Notes: generated by a model from the letters alone, not told the origin. A stretch of 64,000 nucleotides of DNA from Kalaharituber pfeilii (GCA_015179045.1 WHUZ01000008.1:1-64000); one strand, 5' to 3'. Counted from the stretch's first letter, positions 44,008 through 55,779 are shown. Translations and numbers: made by a program.

Positions 44008-44918
44008 ATGCCAACTTTTGAACCTGACTTGGAGCCACTATCAACGGCACCCTTGCCTGTAACGATCATAAATCCATCATTCATGAGCCCCATGGCCATT
44101 ACTTTGGGCCCAAACATGCAAGGGACAAATCAGTTTCTGATATTTCTTCCACAAGGGATTGAGTTGCGGGGAATTCTTTGCGGGTAATTATATACATAAT
44201 TCACACGGAAGGGCCCATAGCATATTCCTCGGACACTAATATAATAACAAATATAGGTGGAGTGCGTCGATAGGTTTTGAGACCTCTCCGGACAACCTTT
44301 CCGGCGGGCTGGAGGACCAACACTTGTATGCGCGAAATGCATACTATAGCAATGGCAATCAACCACCGGTGTTAAACAATCATCCATTTCATGAATATGA
44401 CACAATTGTCATTGGTAATACAACTTATGATCCTGTTCCCAATGATGTGTTTTCGGCAGTGCCAGGACCCTGCAACAACAATCAAGATGTGGCCAATGAC
44501 CCCACGGTTGAGTGCTTGCTTGATGACAACCCAAACACCACTGGGGAGATACTCAGCGGCATCATAGACCAACGAGATGCCAATAAGCATTTTGCGAGCC
44601 AGAATGATCTATCTATCCTCAATGCTGAATCGGCGGCTTCTCAAAAATCGCAAGTCACATTCTGGATGGCTCCCAGCATTCCAGACAACTTTGTGCCTGC
44701 CCCACCCCCTCCGGAATTTGGTATCAGATTTGAAGAAGCAGCGAATTTCACAGCTCCTCTTCATGTTAACGCCCAGAGGGTAAGCTCAACCTCAACGCGG
44801 ACTGAGAGTATAATGATGTTTTCATGTATGCAAGTTGAAGCAGGCTGACTGACCCTCATAACAGACTGAATTCAGTACTTATGGATCTTGTGTCGCAACC
44901 TCTTCGAGACATACCTGA
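44008..44918 (+). CDS. Type B superfamily protein B4 (250 aa, three exons)
   Basis: Exons 44008-44183, 44257-44779, 44865-44918 (753 nt, open to TGA). Splice signals: gtaatt/atatag and gtaagc/taacag, with branch point gctgac. The ancestral start ATGG is ATAG here (43993-43996), so I use the next in-frame ATG (MPTFEPDLEPLSTAPLPVTI). Exon 1 ends NQFLIFLPQGIELRGILCG. Exon 2 is acidic and Asn/Pro-rich with FHEYDTIVIGNTTYDPVPND, then TFWMAPSIPDNFVPAPPPPE and FGIRFEE. Exon 3 is the family tail TEFSTYGSCVATSSRHT. No signal peptide, membrane segment or known domain. Function unknown; the most diverged of the intact B copies. Confidence 0.7.
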
Positions 44919-44919
44919 T

Positions 44920-46400
44920 TGCTTGTTGCTCAGCTCTACCTACCCACCCCCCTCATTACGTTACTGGTTATCATCATATTTTATTTGTTGATTTCGTTAT
45001 TTACTTAATTTTTTGATCATTTGCCTGGTTACTGCAATTCGCCATGGAAGGCGTTATTTTCGCAATACTGGAGCTTCCGAAGTTGGATGTGCCAGTGGAG
45101 TTCCAGGCTATGGGAATGGCCTGGTAGCCAAGTGCAGGTCGTTTGCGTTGTTTGGTTCACCTTACATTATTTTTTTGATTTCCTTTGTAAGTAGCCTCGG
45201 CTCTAGCCAACCTGATCAGGCTACATAATTTTCAAATTCTGTGTGGGGATGCGGGAAAAACAGAAATATAACTACTTCCAAAAAGGCGAAGGCATCGAAT
45301 TGTTACATCTCACATATAAGCCTGTTCCGGTTGTTGTAAAATTCGGCTTTGTCAGCCATGCAGCCAAGGTGGTAGCACCTCTGCCAAAGCAACAGTAATT
45401 CAGCTACAGAGGGCTTCCAAATCAATCTCTTATTGACGATTTGAGATTACTGAGCTTTGGTTCTGTTATGCTTTTACCTTTCCCGCAATCCTTTTCCCCA
45501 ATTTATTGTGATTACATTGTATTCGCTATTATGTTCACCCCAACTACCACAACAATCTACCTAGTTGAAAGTTGTATTCGATGAAGCGCCGTTACTGCTT
45601 ACCTTCTCGCTAACAGGGAAGTAGAAGTATTTGGGTGAAGACGTAGAAGACGAAAAAGTTATAACAAGATGCTCAGCCTCTGTACCCTGCCCTGTGACAC
45701 TGGAGTACGTACCGGAGCAGCTGCACCGGCTGCCATTGCTAACTTGCCAGCCTTGCGAAGAGCTTTGGAGGTGCTCCACCCGCCCATAACATATTCCACC
45801 GTCTGGTATTGCCATAGTTAAGTGACAGTAGCTATAGTAGCATAGAAATTGGGACAGGTGACGGGCATTATGCAGCAATGTTAAGCAGGAGTGGGGAAAT
45901 TGACCGGCGGATTAATGTGCGAACATAGAAGAGACCCGATAATAGATATATGCAATGCAATATGCAAATAAACAGGTGCCGGTGTGGTTGTATCCATACA
46001 TTTTGTTCGCGTGCGAACTACTAGAGATAGCCAATATGGTGGCTCTGGAGGCATGCCAAGAGGCGGTGAAATCTGGGTTGACGATCGCTACCGATAACAG
46101 TACCTACTAGCGGCGTGTACTAGTACAACTACTAATGTAGTCCTAGTAGTTGATTCGTGGGTCATTTGCGTTCAATATAGGTATAAAAGTTCCATGGGTT
46201 GGATATCACTGTACGCAATGCAATGTTCATCTCTTATCTCATCTTGATTTAGCCGAAGTAACCGAATACCCCCCTGTCTCATTCGCACGCCTATCAGCTG
46301 TCACCCGTCAGGCGAATTTAAACTTCTACTGACCAAATTGGCGGAAGATCCTATGCGGGGTGGCCGAAGCACTATTTCCGGGGTGAGCTGGAATTTTCCG
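44920..46400. other. B4 3' flank and spacer
   Basis: 44940-45430 matches other B 3' flanks (cctactggttatcatc-type, ttcgccatgg...gcgttatttt, gtcagccatgcagcc). No gene seen after that; a 105-codon minus frame at 45561-45878 has no support. Confidence 0.4.
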
Positions 46401-46404
46401 ATCT

Positions 46405-47032
46405 ACAGTCTACCCAAAATCTGGGCACTTTTTTTATTATAGAATGTTGGGTGGCAAGATTAGTCATGTCCTTGGCAGCTGAATTTAGAGCCCCGAGGAC
46501 CTGAGCTCCCACCGAATTTATCGCAACAGATTTTAACTCTGTGATTTTCCTCCTTATAGAAATAACTGCAGTAGAAAAAATGAGAGTACAAAATTGAGAG
46601 TACAGAGGTATTGATCAAGTACTATGCAGATGCACAATGAATCATATTGTTGAAGCAGAATTACCTACAAAGCCGAACCTCAAGTGAGAAAAGCAGCAAC
46701 TATGTAAAAAGAAGACTGGAGCTGAAAAAACAAAAAGAAACCCTAGACGCAACTCGAAAGAGCACACCCTTTTTTATGAAATTGGGCCTAGTTGTGCAAT
46801 TGGGTGGTGCTTGATTAGTCATGTATTCCACTAGCCTTTTTTTGTTATAGCAAGAATAATTTGTACGTAGACAGAAATAACCTTCACTCAATCTAATTTT
46901 CATTTCATTATTTGATGGACTTTTTGTTATAGCAAGAGGTGTTTGCGTGCGATGGAATAATGGCTTCGTGTAATTTTCGGTATAGCAAGGTTTTCGCTAT
47001 AGCGAGTTTCGTTATAGCAAGGGTAGACTATA
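46405..47032. mobile_element. Probable pogo/Fot1-like MITE
   Basis: The right end reads (complement) TAGTCTACCCTTGCTATAAC with repeated GCTATARCGAA boxes, typical of pogo/Tigger-type termini. Internal gttatagcaag boxes recur at 46846, 46926 and 47011. A possible left end (cagtctacccaaaatctggg) is at 46405. No transposase frame. Confidence 0.5.
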
Positions 47033-47034
47033 GG

Positions 47035-48395
47035 AACTCGATCGCTAGTTCACTTGCAATTGGATAGTTTGGGAAAACGAAGGGCGACCGGAAGATCCAG
47101 TTTAATGGGTGGAATTCCAACTGATCAACATGGATCTGGTACAACAGTATAGATACGCATCTTTAAACCATTGCTTAAGTAATACATCTGCCAAGACCCT
47201 AAGTACCTACGCCTGGTTCGAGGCTACATGGATCTAGCCTCGTCTGAAATTGAATTCTGCTTATATAATAGCACATGCCATCAGACTCACTACTTTTGGC
47301 AGAGTTGCAGTATTAGTAATTGATCCTCTGCTGAGCTTCCGCTGAGCTTCCGCTGTCACAGCTGACTACTGTAGTACTAGTAGTTCAGGATGTCCATGAG
47401 TACTGTAACTAGCTCCTTGGAATACTTGGCATGAACCCAAACAACTTAGGGGTTTCCATACCTGCTGCCCTGTACATCGAGGATACAAGAGATGTTAGAC
47501 TGGTATATTAGGAACATCCTACTGGTAGGCCCGATGCTTGCATACCTTTTCAGTGAAATGCATAGATAACGGTCAAGGGCAATTCACTTCACATCAGGGT
47601 ATTCAACTTAGAGAATACCAACCGGATATTGTATTTCGGAATAGATAGAATTCGACTCTCTTTTTTTTGCCTTTCACGAACTCCTGTCTCTCCACCTACA
47701 CAGACACGTTGCGAAAGTTTGGGAAGATTTCGGCCCAAATCTGGCTCGATTTCTGATGGGCATTCAAAAAGCGACTTTGGTTAGGGAAAGCCATTTATTG
47801 GCCATAATCATCATGCGCCCATGAGAAGTGGTACCAGGGGGGGGTGGTACATAGGTGGAGTTGGAGGGAGGCTTGGCTGGAATCGTGGGGACGTTAGTCG
47901 CGTAGAATAGCGCCGCAGCCGGACTGTAGTAGGGAACGAGTATTTCGAAGTGAAAAAATAGATCAAGACTCAACTCGCTGAGTTCTTTATGTTTTTGTAC
48001 TTGGTGCCAATCAAACGCCGCCATTTGGTAGAAGCGTTCGGGAGTCGATCTCGAGAATTCGAAATAAATAAAAAAAAAATTACTAAAAGAAAAGGTTGGG
48101 CAGCCGGAGTGCAGGTGAGGCCGGAGCGCTTCTGGTGTAGCGCGTCTTCCACCGTGTGGTGCACTCTAGACGCAGCGCGCTGACTCCTCAGTTTCGAAGC
48201 TCAGCAACTTCCTTCCCTCTTGCCCTGTCGTCCACCAAGGAAATGCACCCCCTGTCGGTACAGCCTTTCGCAAATGCATGCGCATATGATACCTGCGTGC
48301 CCGCCATGCAGGACAAAATTCTTGGCACATTCTGCGTCCGAAACCCTTTGGGAACGAAGCTAAACCCTTTTACCAAAGTATGGTTGGGTGCAGCG
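47035..48395. other. Spacer before B5
   Basis: No gene recognised. The segment at 48345-48385 (ccctttgggaacgaagctaa) matches 37816-37855 upstream of B3, marking a shared promoter flank. Confidence 0.4.
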
Positions 48396-48535
48396 CCCCC
48401 ACAGTCAGTGTGGTGCAACGCCCGCTGCTGCATTACAGTACAGTGTGTGGTGTAGCACCAGAGTCAGTGTGTGGTGCAACGCCCGCTGGCTGCATTACAG
48501 TACAGTGTGTCGTGCAACGCCCGCTGCCCGCTGCT
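48395..48535 (+). repeat. Short tandem repeat upstream of B5
   Basis: About 2.5 copies of a unit of roughly 58 bp built from gtgtggtgcaacgcccgctg and gcattacagtacagtgtg. It lies inside the stretch that is shared with B3, which lacks it. Confidence 0.8.
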
Positions 48536-48655
48536 GCCCAACCATACTTTGGTAAGGGCTGTTCACACCTCACAGATTCAACCAAACAAACCAGCAACAT
48601 ATCGAAAAAATCCATCCATATTGTCGGTGATTCTTCTATATATATGATCCTAATG

Positions 48656-48706
48656 ATGACACTCGACAGTTTCTCTCTATATATAATCCGCTTCAGCATA
48701 TATAGA
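48656..48706 (+). promoter_or_regulatory. B5 promoter: conserved box and TATA
   Basis: atgacactcgacagtttctc (48656-48675) followed by gcatatataga (48696-48706), 113 bp before the start codon, the same spacing as B3. Confidence 0.7.
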
Positions 48707-48818
48707 GGGCTGCTTGTTCCCTTCTATACAGAAAGTGATTCAAATTCAGCCTTCACCATCGACTCTACCTCTTCCTTCAAACAAACAATAACACTTCTAC
48801 CGTGGGCTGTCATCCTCA

Positions 48819-49701
48819 ATGGATAATCATCAGGCACCTGAACTGCTCCCAGCTGGGTTCTTACCCCTCACTTTCACCAACCGAACAACGATCCCTACAG
48901 CAATTCCTCTAAGCTCAAGCCTTCAAGGAACCAGCCAGTATCTGATAGTTCTTCCACAAGGCATTAAGCCATGGGGAATTCTTTACAGGTGATTACATAT
49001 CATTTACAGAATACTACCATTTCGAATTTGTCGGGTACTGACATTTTAATGAACAAACCTAGCCGGACCATGTGGGAAGGGTTTGAAACTTTGCCGGATA
49101 ACCTCCGAAGTGGATGGCATGGTCAACAGGACTTTGCGAGTGGGCTATCTTATGAACCAACTATGGATACTTGCAACCAACTGCCAAATCTAGCCAATCA
49201 GTTTCCTGAACATGATATGATTATTCCCGGTGATACAATTTCCAACCTTGGTTTTGGCAATATGTTTTCAGCAGTGCCAGTACCCTCCAGTGGCTATCCG
49301 GAAATGATCAATCATCCCATGGCTGAATACCTGCTTGATCAAAACCAGAGCAGCACTGAACTGGAGATATCCAACACAGTCATGGACCGAAGGGATGTCA
49401 GTATGCATTCCGACAGTCAGAATACTCAGTTCATTCCCAATGCTGCATCTGTGATTTCTCAGCAATCTCAAACCATGCTCTGGATGTCTCCTAGTATCCC
49501 AAATGACTTTGTGCCAGCCCCGTCACTTCCAGAATTAGGTATTAGATTTGAGGAACCTGCGACTTTCATGGCTCCTCCCCTTCTTGACCACCAGAGGGTA
49601 TGCTCAACTTCAACGCCAATTGACAGTACTTTTACGTTTGATGTGTGCATGATGAACTTGGCTGACTGTGACCCTTTATGCAGGCTCATCTCAACACTTA
49701 G
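48819..49701 (+). CDS. Type B superfamily protein B5 (240 aa, three exons)
   Basis: Exons 48819-48988, 49063-49597, 49684-49701 (723 nt, open to TAG). Splice signals gtgatt/acctag and gtatgc/atgcag; branch point gctgac. Start MDNHQAPELLPAGFLPLTFT; exon 1 ends TSQYLIVLPQGIKPWGILYR. Exon 2: TMWEGFETLPDNLRSGWHGQ, FPEYD-equivalent FPEHDMIIPGDTISNLGFGN, and the module LWMSPSIPNDFVPAPSLPEL then GIRFEEP. In exon 3 a Tyr codon is TAG, so the protein ends AHLNT, 12 residues before the stop used by relatives. Closest relative is B3, with which it shares promoter flanks. Function unknown. Confidence 0.75.
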
Positions 49702-49709
49702 GGATCTTG

Positions 49710-50220
49710 TGTCGCAGCCTCTGAGACAAACTTGAGCGCATGTCGCTCAGGTCTACATATACCCCCCCCCCCGCCCAGCATTTCATCATCATCTTTATTC
49801 ACTCCCGTCGTTTACTCCCTTACTACCATTCGCCATAGAGAGCGTAATTTTTTGCATTGCTGGAACTGCCGAAGCTGGATAAGGAGATGCGCCAGTGGAA
49901 TTGTTCTGGTCGGTGGGGATGTCATGGTGGCTAAGTTAAGGTCGCTTCGTGTTGCATCTTTCGGTTGTGGCAGTCATGCAGTCCAGGTGGCGCCTCTCTG
50001 CCAAGGTAGCATCAATTCAGCTATACAGCTTCACCGTTGATTTCTTGTTGATGAGACTACTGAAGCTTAGTTTTTTATTAGGCTTATACTTTTCTCAATT
50101 TTTTTTTTTTGCACGTTTATTGTTTTTTTTCCAATTTGAGGTGATCGTGTGCTCGTCTTACATTAGTTTGTATTCTTCTATCTATACTTAACAAGTGGCT
50201 ATACCCAATGTACCACTTCG
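49710..50220. other. B5 3' flank
   Basis: Carries the block shared by all B copies (ttcgccatagagagcgtaat, gaagctggat, ggggatgtcatggtggctaa). No LINE-tail insertion here, unlike B2, B3, B6 and B7. Confidence 0.5.
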
Positions 50221-50224
50221 TTAT

Positions 50225-53100
50225 GCATATTAGGATCGAATTTTAAGTTGCGACAGCAATTCAGACCTTTGGTACCATCAACGGCAAAATTGCATCAATG
50301 CTACCGGGACTTTGCTACTACAAAGTAAATGCACCCTAATTGCACTGATGCAACCGCGCCTTGGCTCTGGTCCCCCACTTCTATTTTCAACGCTCTAATT
50401 GTAACTGGTCCGATGCCAAGTCCGCAGCTGCTCCCTCTTGGAACAAAACGCTGACAATGATATTATATTATTATATTCCCCTAGTCAAAATTCAACTTCG
50501 CTTTTCTGGCTTAGTCAACAGGATTACTTGTTTGGTTGCCAGTTTTCTATTGGTTGCGATCGATAATCCTTACATACGGCACAAGAAGTGCACACAAACT
50601 TTAGCCGTGTGCTTAATCATCACCAAGAGCCACTTACGCAAGGCTACTTTGTGTCTCACCAGCTTAAGAGGTACCGACTTAACTTTCAACATATATTTCG
50701 ATGCATAGAAAAGAAATTTTGGATGTATTTTGCATTGCAGCTAATGGGGAGCCATTGCAACCCTACTTCCCTAAAAGTGTAGGTCCTCATAAATGTAGTC
50801 CTATGCTCCGTAGCTCACCGAGTTTTCGCATAGTGTCTTAACATTGAGTAAATCTACTAGTATATAGGCATCATCATATAAATAGGGTTTTACAGTGTCA
50901 ATTTCGATACACCGCATCTGCAATAAATTAAATATCGCCACTTTCAATGGGGTAACCGAGTGAACTACAAGTTAAGACCCTGGATGATCGTATACGTAGT
51001 GGTGCGACTTTCGGGAAATGCTGTGTTTCGCCCACATTCAATCCTATGACTATTTTGTTGGCAAAGGTGACAACCCTATGGATAGAACGAAACCTCACCT
51101 AATTATGCCACCTGTGTCCCAATCCTACTCTCGGAGGTCTCAGATTATCCACATCTTTCTTCATATACCCTGCAATAGAGCTAGTCATGACCTTCTGCGG
51201 TAACGCCAGAACTGGAACAAGGTTCCTGTTGATGCAATGAGGGGGTGGCAAAGGGATGGGATGGCAGAACCAAGGCTCCATTAATTTCCTCATTTCTTAA
51301 TCATTTATTGCCTCTTAATTAGGATCTGGTTTATGAATGTTGAAATGTTGTGCTTATGTTTCCGGTGCTTATACCAGTTTATTGAGGCCCCTGATGTTGA
51401 CACTAACAGAGGGAGGCTCATCTGAGGTTGGCACCGTTATCGGGTATGTCGATGTCAGTATAGGCTCAAGAGAGGGCTCAGTTATTTAGTTGAGGTGAGT
51501 ACAATACAACAGTAGAATCCCAGTTCCAGTTTACCTGCATTCCAACCATAACCTCTGTCCCATTCAAATCAATTTGACAATGAGTTTTGCATCAGCCATG
51601 GGAGACCTCCTTTCCTTTCCTTTCAAGACGCTTAATCCCCTTATTTCTTCCTGTATTTCTTGCACTGCTCTGATATTCTCAATATTGCCCTCTACAAACT
51701 CCCCGCATGGTGTTTGGAGATAGATGTCGGCTACTTATGAATCGAGGGCGGGGAGGGGGAAACGGGACAGGCGGAACGGGGAAGGGTTTGGTTTTCTTTC
51801 CTTCCGGCGTCCTATTAGAGGGGTTTTGCACGAACCCTGAAATATGCGGATAACTTAATTAGTAATTATGTTGCAACCCTGAAAATTTTTTGCAGGTTAG
51901 CCTGAAAACTCAGGAATTGACCACCAGTAAACTACAAATGAGAGGGTGATTGTGATGCAGGTTGTGGTGTACTAGTAGCAGAATTGAGAGACGGAGTTTG
52001 AGAGAGCCGTGGTGGCACCCACGACATCATACTTGGATAGAATTTTTTGAACAGATAGAGAAGTATTTTTTTTTCACGTTTCCTTGATGTAAATATCTTC
52101 AGAATTGAGTGCTCTGGGAATTTTACAGTTTAAGGGTGAGTTTTCCAGATTTCGGAAGGGAATTTTTCAGGACTTCTCAATAATAATTACATGGCAACGT
52201 ATTTTTTCCGAAACCCTGAAAAAAGTTCGGGGTTTGCAAAATCCCTCTATTGGCTCTTGGCGCGGGATTGATGTGTTGGGCAGCGAAGCTTGGAAAGGCT
52301 GGACTTGGCGGAGAACCTCATGAGGGGGGGGTATTGTGGAATAAAATTAGATCAAGAGACCTACGAAAGTGTTCAATGCGGTAGGGTTCACAGCGGGAGA
52401 CGTTGCGGGTTCGAAGTCACCTGCAAGCGCTCGGTCGGTCGTCTGAGATGAAGAAACCATGCAAACTAGCTTTCGAGAAGAGATCCCATTCTCCCTTCCA
52501 ATAGTTACTGTTTCCTGGGGTGGGTTGGGATGGGGATCTATGATTAATCTGGTTAGTTTAGTCCTCTATAGACAACGCAGGAGCGACCGGTGGCTAAAGT
52601 AGGATAGGCTCGTGTGGTGGGGTGGGAGCACTAGACTAGAATGGGAGGATGACGCAGGGGAGCAAAAGGGGGAGGGCCAACCAACTTTTATTTTCTTGTC
52701 CTTCTTCCTCTATTTTTTTGTCCCCCCAACTTCTTTTATTTCTTGTCCTTCTCTTTCTCCCTCCGAGCTTCTTTTATTTTCTTGTCCTTCTCTTTGTCCC
52801 CCCCAACCTCTTTTATTTTCTTGACCTTCTCTTTCTCCCCCCGAGCTTCTCTCCCTCTAGACGTAAGTCTGGTCACAAGACTACTCTAGACCCAGGTTTT
52901 ATATTCTTTGGTCCGCGCTAATCTAGTATATCTCTGTCCTGCTTCCTCTCCCTATTCGGGTTCCGGGCTATATTCCCACAACTGCGGCTCTGAGGCTTCC
53001 TTGCAAAATTGATGCCTGAGCGGACAGCGTCCCTCAACCAAACAAGCGATGGAGAAATTGATTGTCTGGCCTGCTCTTGCAGACCAGACATTTTCCCCAT
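50225..53100. repeat. Duplicated block upstream of B6 (copy 2 of 3)
   Basis: Matches 59830-61960 in order and orientation (50290 to 59850 cggcaaaatt; 50935 to 60540 ggtaaccgagtgaa; 51500 to 61240 cagtagaatcccagttccag). This gives a tandem duplication of about 9.6 kb between B6 and B7 units; the part from 51490 also matches 41870-42900. No intact gene is seen inside; low-complexity CTTCTTTTATTTTCTTGTCC repeats lie at 52680-52860. Confidence 0.65.
51818..52247. mobile_element. MITE present in only one duplicated block
   Basis: Inverted ends TAGAGGGGTTTTGCA and TGCAAAATCCCTCTA, flanked by TA (51816-51817 and 52248-52249). The equivalent site in block 1 (42145, cttcttggctcttgg) is empty. A single end of the same family is at 29431. 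Confidence 0.75.
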
Positions 53101-53112
53101 ATAATGATTCGG

Positions 53113-53125
53113 TCATATATATCGG
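53113..53125 (+). promoter_or_regulatory. B6 TATA box
   Basis: tcatatatatcgg, aligned with the B7 TATA box; the following gggcggtgtcccatactatt also matches B7. The upstream box is reduced to ataatgattcgg. It lies about 590 bp before the start codon, against 103-132 bp in B3, B4, B5 and B7, because of the minisatellite between them. Confidence 0.6.
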
Positions 53126-53169
53126 GGCGGTGTCCCATACTATTCCCTTCCCTTGCGCAGTCATCAATG

Positions 53170-53690
53170 CTCGCCCCCCGGATACCAAAACGAAGCGCGA
53201 AGCATTAGACACCCTAAGGTTCTGCTTTGCTGCTCGCTCCCCGGATACCTAAACGAAGCGCGAAGTGTTAGACCTTTTGGAAGGTTCTGCTTTGCTGCTC
53301 GCTCCCCGGATACATAAACGAGGTGCGAGAAGCATCAGACCTTTTGGAAGGTTCTGCTTTGCTGCTCGCTCCCCGGATACCAAAACGAAGTGAGAAGCAT
53401 TAGACCTTGGAGGGTTCTTTGCATGACCTTGGAGGGTTCTTTGCATGACCTTGGAGGGTTCTTTGCATTAGATCTTGGAGGGTTCTTTTTTGCTGCTCGC
53501 TCCCCGGATACATAAACGAGGTGCGAAGCGAGAAGCATCAGACCTTTTCGAAGGTTCTGAGTTTGCTGCTCGCTCCCCGGATACCAAAACGAAGCGCGAA
53601 TTAGAACGTCCCTTGTGCAATCAAGGTCTACTTTGCTGCTCGCTCCCCGGATATACAAAAACGCAATTTAGAGTGTATTCAATTTCCCTT
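53170..53690 (+). repeat. Minisatellite in the B6 leader
   Basis: About six units of roughly 62 bp (ttgctgctcgctccccggat, accaaaacgaagcgcgaag, accttttggaaggttc) plus a 22-bp sub-repeat (accttggagggttctttgca) amplified about three to four times at 53404-53490. The unit resembles the ordinary leader of B7 and B4 at this place (ctttgctacttgcccagaac), so it arose from the gene's own 5' UTR. Confidence 0.85.
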
Positions 53691-53712
53691 GCGCTCTGAA
53701 CTTTGCTTCTCA

Positions 53713-54584
53713 ATGGACGCTCGTACGATGCAAAATTATGAGCTTGGTTCAGAGCTGCTGCCACCAATACTCTTGCCGCTCACTGTCACAAGTCCAATAT
53801 TCATGGCTCCCATGGCTATTGCTCTACGCCCAAGCATGCAAGGGGAAAGTCAGTTCTTCGTATTGCTTCCACCGGGGATTGAACTTCGGGGGATTCTTTG
53901 CAGGTAATCTCATTTAACAGTCCTCTGGTAGCAATAAACTAACACACACAGTCGGACCGTGATGGGGAGTCCAGAAACCTGTTGGAGCAACCTGCCAGGT
54001 GGGGCGGAGGTGCAACAATCCGATGCGCAAAATGTATATGCTTCCCATTGCAACCAGCTACCGGCATTAGTCAGTGAACCATTTCCAGGATATGACACAA
54101 TTTTCAACAGCGATGGAATTTACGATTCTGCTTTCAATGATGTGTTTCCAGTGGTACCAGCACCCAGCAGTCACTATCCGCAAATGGTCAATTCCCCTAT
54201 GCCTGAGTGTCTGCCCGATGCGAACCAGGACAGCTTTGAAAGCGATGGTAGTGCAAGCTTTGACATCCAGAACCCTCAACCTATCCTCAATGCTGCAGCT
54301 GCAGCTTCTCAACAATCTCAAGTCATGTCCTGGATGTCTCCCAATGTTCCGCACAACTTTGTGCCTGCCCCATCACTTCCGGAATATGCTATCAGATTTG
54401 AACCAGCAACTTTCGCACCTCCTCCCCTTCGTGAAAGCCACAGGGTATGCCCAACATAAACACTCATAGATAGTTTTATGATGCTTCATGCATGCATGCT
54501 GAACCACACTGACTGTTACCCTTTAAGCAGGATCATGTCAGCACGTATGGATCTTGTATCGCAACCTCTTCGAGACATAGTTGA
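53713..54584 (+). CDS. Type B superfamily protein B6 (245 aa, three exons)
   Basis: Exons 53713-53903, 53952-54444, 54531-54584 (738 nt, open to TGA). Splice signals gtaatc/cacacag and gtatgc/aagcag. Intron 1 is short (48 nt). Start MDARTMQNYELGSELLPPIL; exon 1 ends SQFFVLLPPGIELRGILCR. Exon 2: FPGYDTIFNSDGIYDSAFND, SHYPQMVNSPMPECLPDANQ and the module SWMSPNVPHNFVPAPSLPEY then AIRFEPATF. Exon 3: DHVSTYGSCIATSSRHS. Closest to B7, with equal length and similar start. No known domain, signal peptide or membrane segment. The 5' leader is expanded by a minisatellite, which may affect translation. Confidence 0.8.
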
Positions 54585-54835
54585 GCGCGTGTCACTCAGG
54601 CCTACATATACCCCCCCCCCCCCCCCCCCCAATTATATCACTGGTTATCATCTTTTATTTCTTGATTTCGTCATTTACTTACTTTTTGGAGAACATTATT
54701 TTTCGCATAACTCAAGTCGCTGAAGCTGGATGCACCAGTGGAATTGAGTGTTCCGATCGGTGGGAATGTCCTGGCGGCTAAGTAAAGGTCATCTGTGTTG
54801 TTTGGTTTCCCTAGCATTATTTTTATATTTCCTTT

Positions 54836-54893
54836 TTTTTTTTTTTTTTTAAATATCATTACTCGCGTGCCACCCTATGGGCTATGGAGAGGA
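54836..54893 (-). mobile_element. Ultra-short family 1 insertion after B6
   Basis: T run, aaatatcattactcgcgtgc and the whole hairpin (54862-54891). Flanked by the perfect duplication tatatttccttt (54824-54835 and 54894-54905). Confidence 0.85.
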
Positions 54894-55214
54894 TATATTT
54901 CCTTTGTAAGTAGCCTCGGCTCTCGTACAAAGTCCCAAAGACTATAAAATCTTAAATTCTGTTTGGGGACATAGGAAAACGATTATGAGACCGAAATGTA
55001 ACTTCTTGCAAAGAGGCGATTGCTACGTTTTTATTGATGATTTGAGGTTTCTTGGGCTTGGATTTCATTAGGCTTATACTTTTTCCCCTAATTTTTTGCG
55101 GGGACTTACATTGACTTTTTTCCACTTCGTTGTGATCATGTGGTGCGCGCATGTTCCTGTAGATCGTATTCTTACTTCTATCTCTACTTGCATCTCATGC
55201 CTTAGTCTCCGCTA

Positions 55215-55567
55215 CGGCGCGCACATCTTATATAGTACTGAGTTACATCCCTCTTGGCGTACACCGAACCCCTGTCAGAAAAGACCTTGGCAGCAACCGC
55301 GAATGCCATCTTACATCTTATATAGTACTGAGTTACATCCCTCTTGGCGTACACCGAACCCCTGTCAAAAAAGACCTTGGCGACAACCGCGAATGCCATC
55401 TTATATAGTACTGAGTTACATCCCTCTTGGCGTACACCGAACCCCTGTCAAAAAAGACCTTGGCGACAACCGCGAATGCCATCTTATATAGTACTGAGTT
55501 ACATCCCTCTTGGCGTACACCGAACCCCTGTCAAAAAAGACCTTGGCGACAACCGCGAATGCCATAT
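55215..55567 (+). repeat. Tandem repeat, about 85-bp unit, four copies
   Basis: Near-identical units starting tcttatatagtactgagtta and including ggcgtacaccgaacccctgt and aagaccttggcgacaaccgc. The first unit is slightly diverged (gtcagaaaagacc). Open frames across it are by-products of the repeat. Confidence 0.9.
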
Positions 55568-55779
55568 CAATGTACCGAGTGAAATGTTCACATACTCCTG
55601 AACCTTAACATACCCCTGAACCTTCGTCATAAGGCACATATTAATGTGGAATATGCCAAACGCCCGACAATACCTATATCAAGAGTTTCCATCATATTTC
55701 GTATGGAATCAACCTTCACGGAAATGGACACCACGACAATGAGGAGTTGCAATTGGCCGTATCTGTCACTGCAACCCCT

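Noticed and set aside
52399..52430. gggttcgaagtcacc as a possible tRNA T-arm
   Set aside because: No acceptor stem, D-arm or anticodon stem can be placed around it.
55096..55601. Repeat-containing 131- and 85-codon plus frames
   Set aside because: Open only because the 85-bp unit lacks stops in some frames; no start context or domain.
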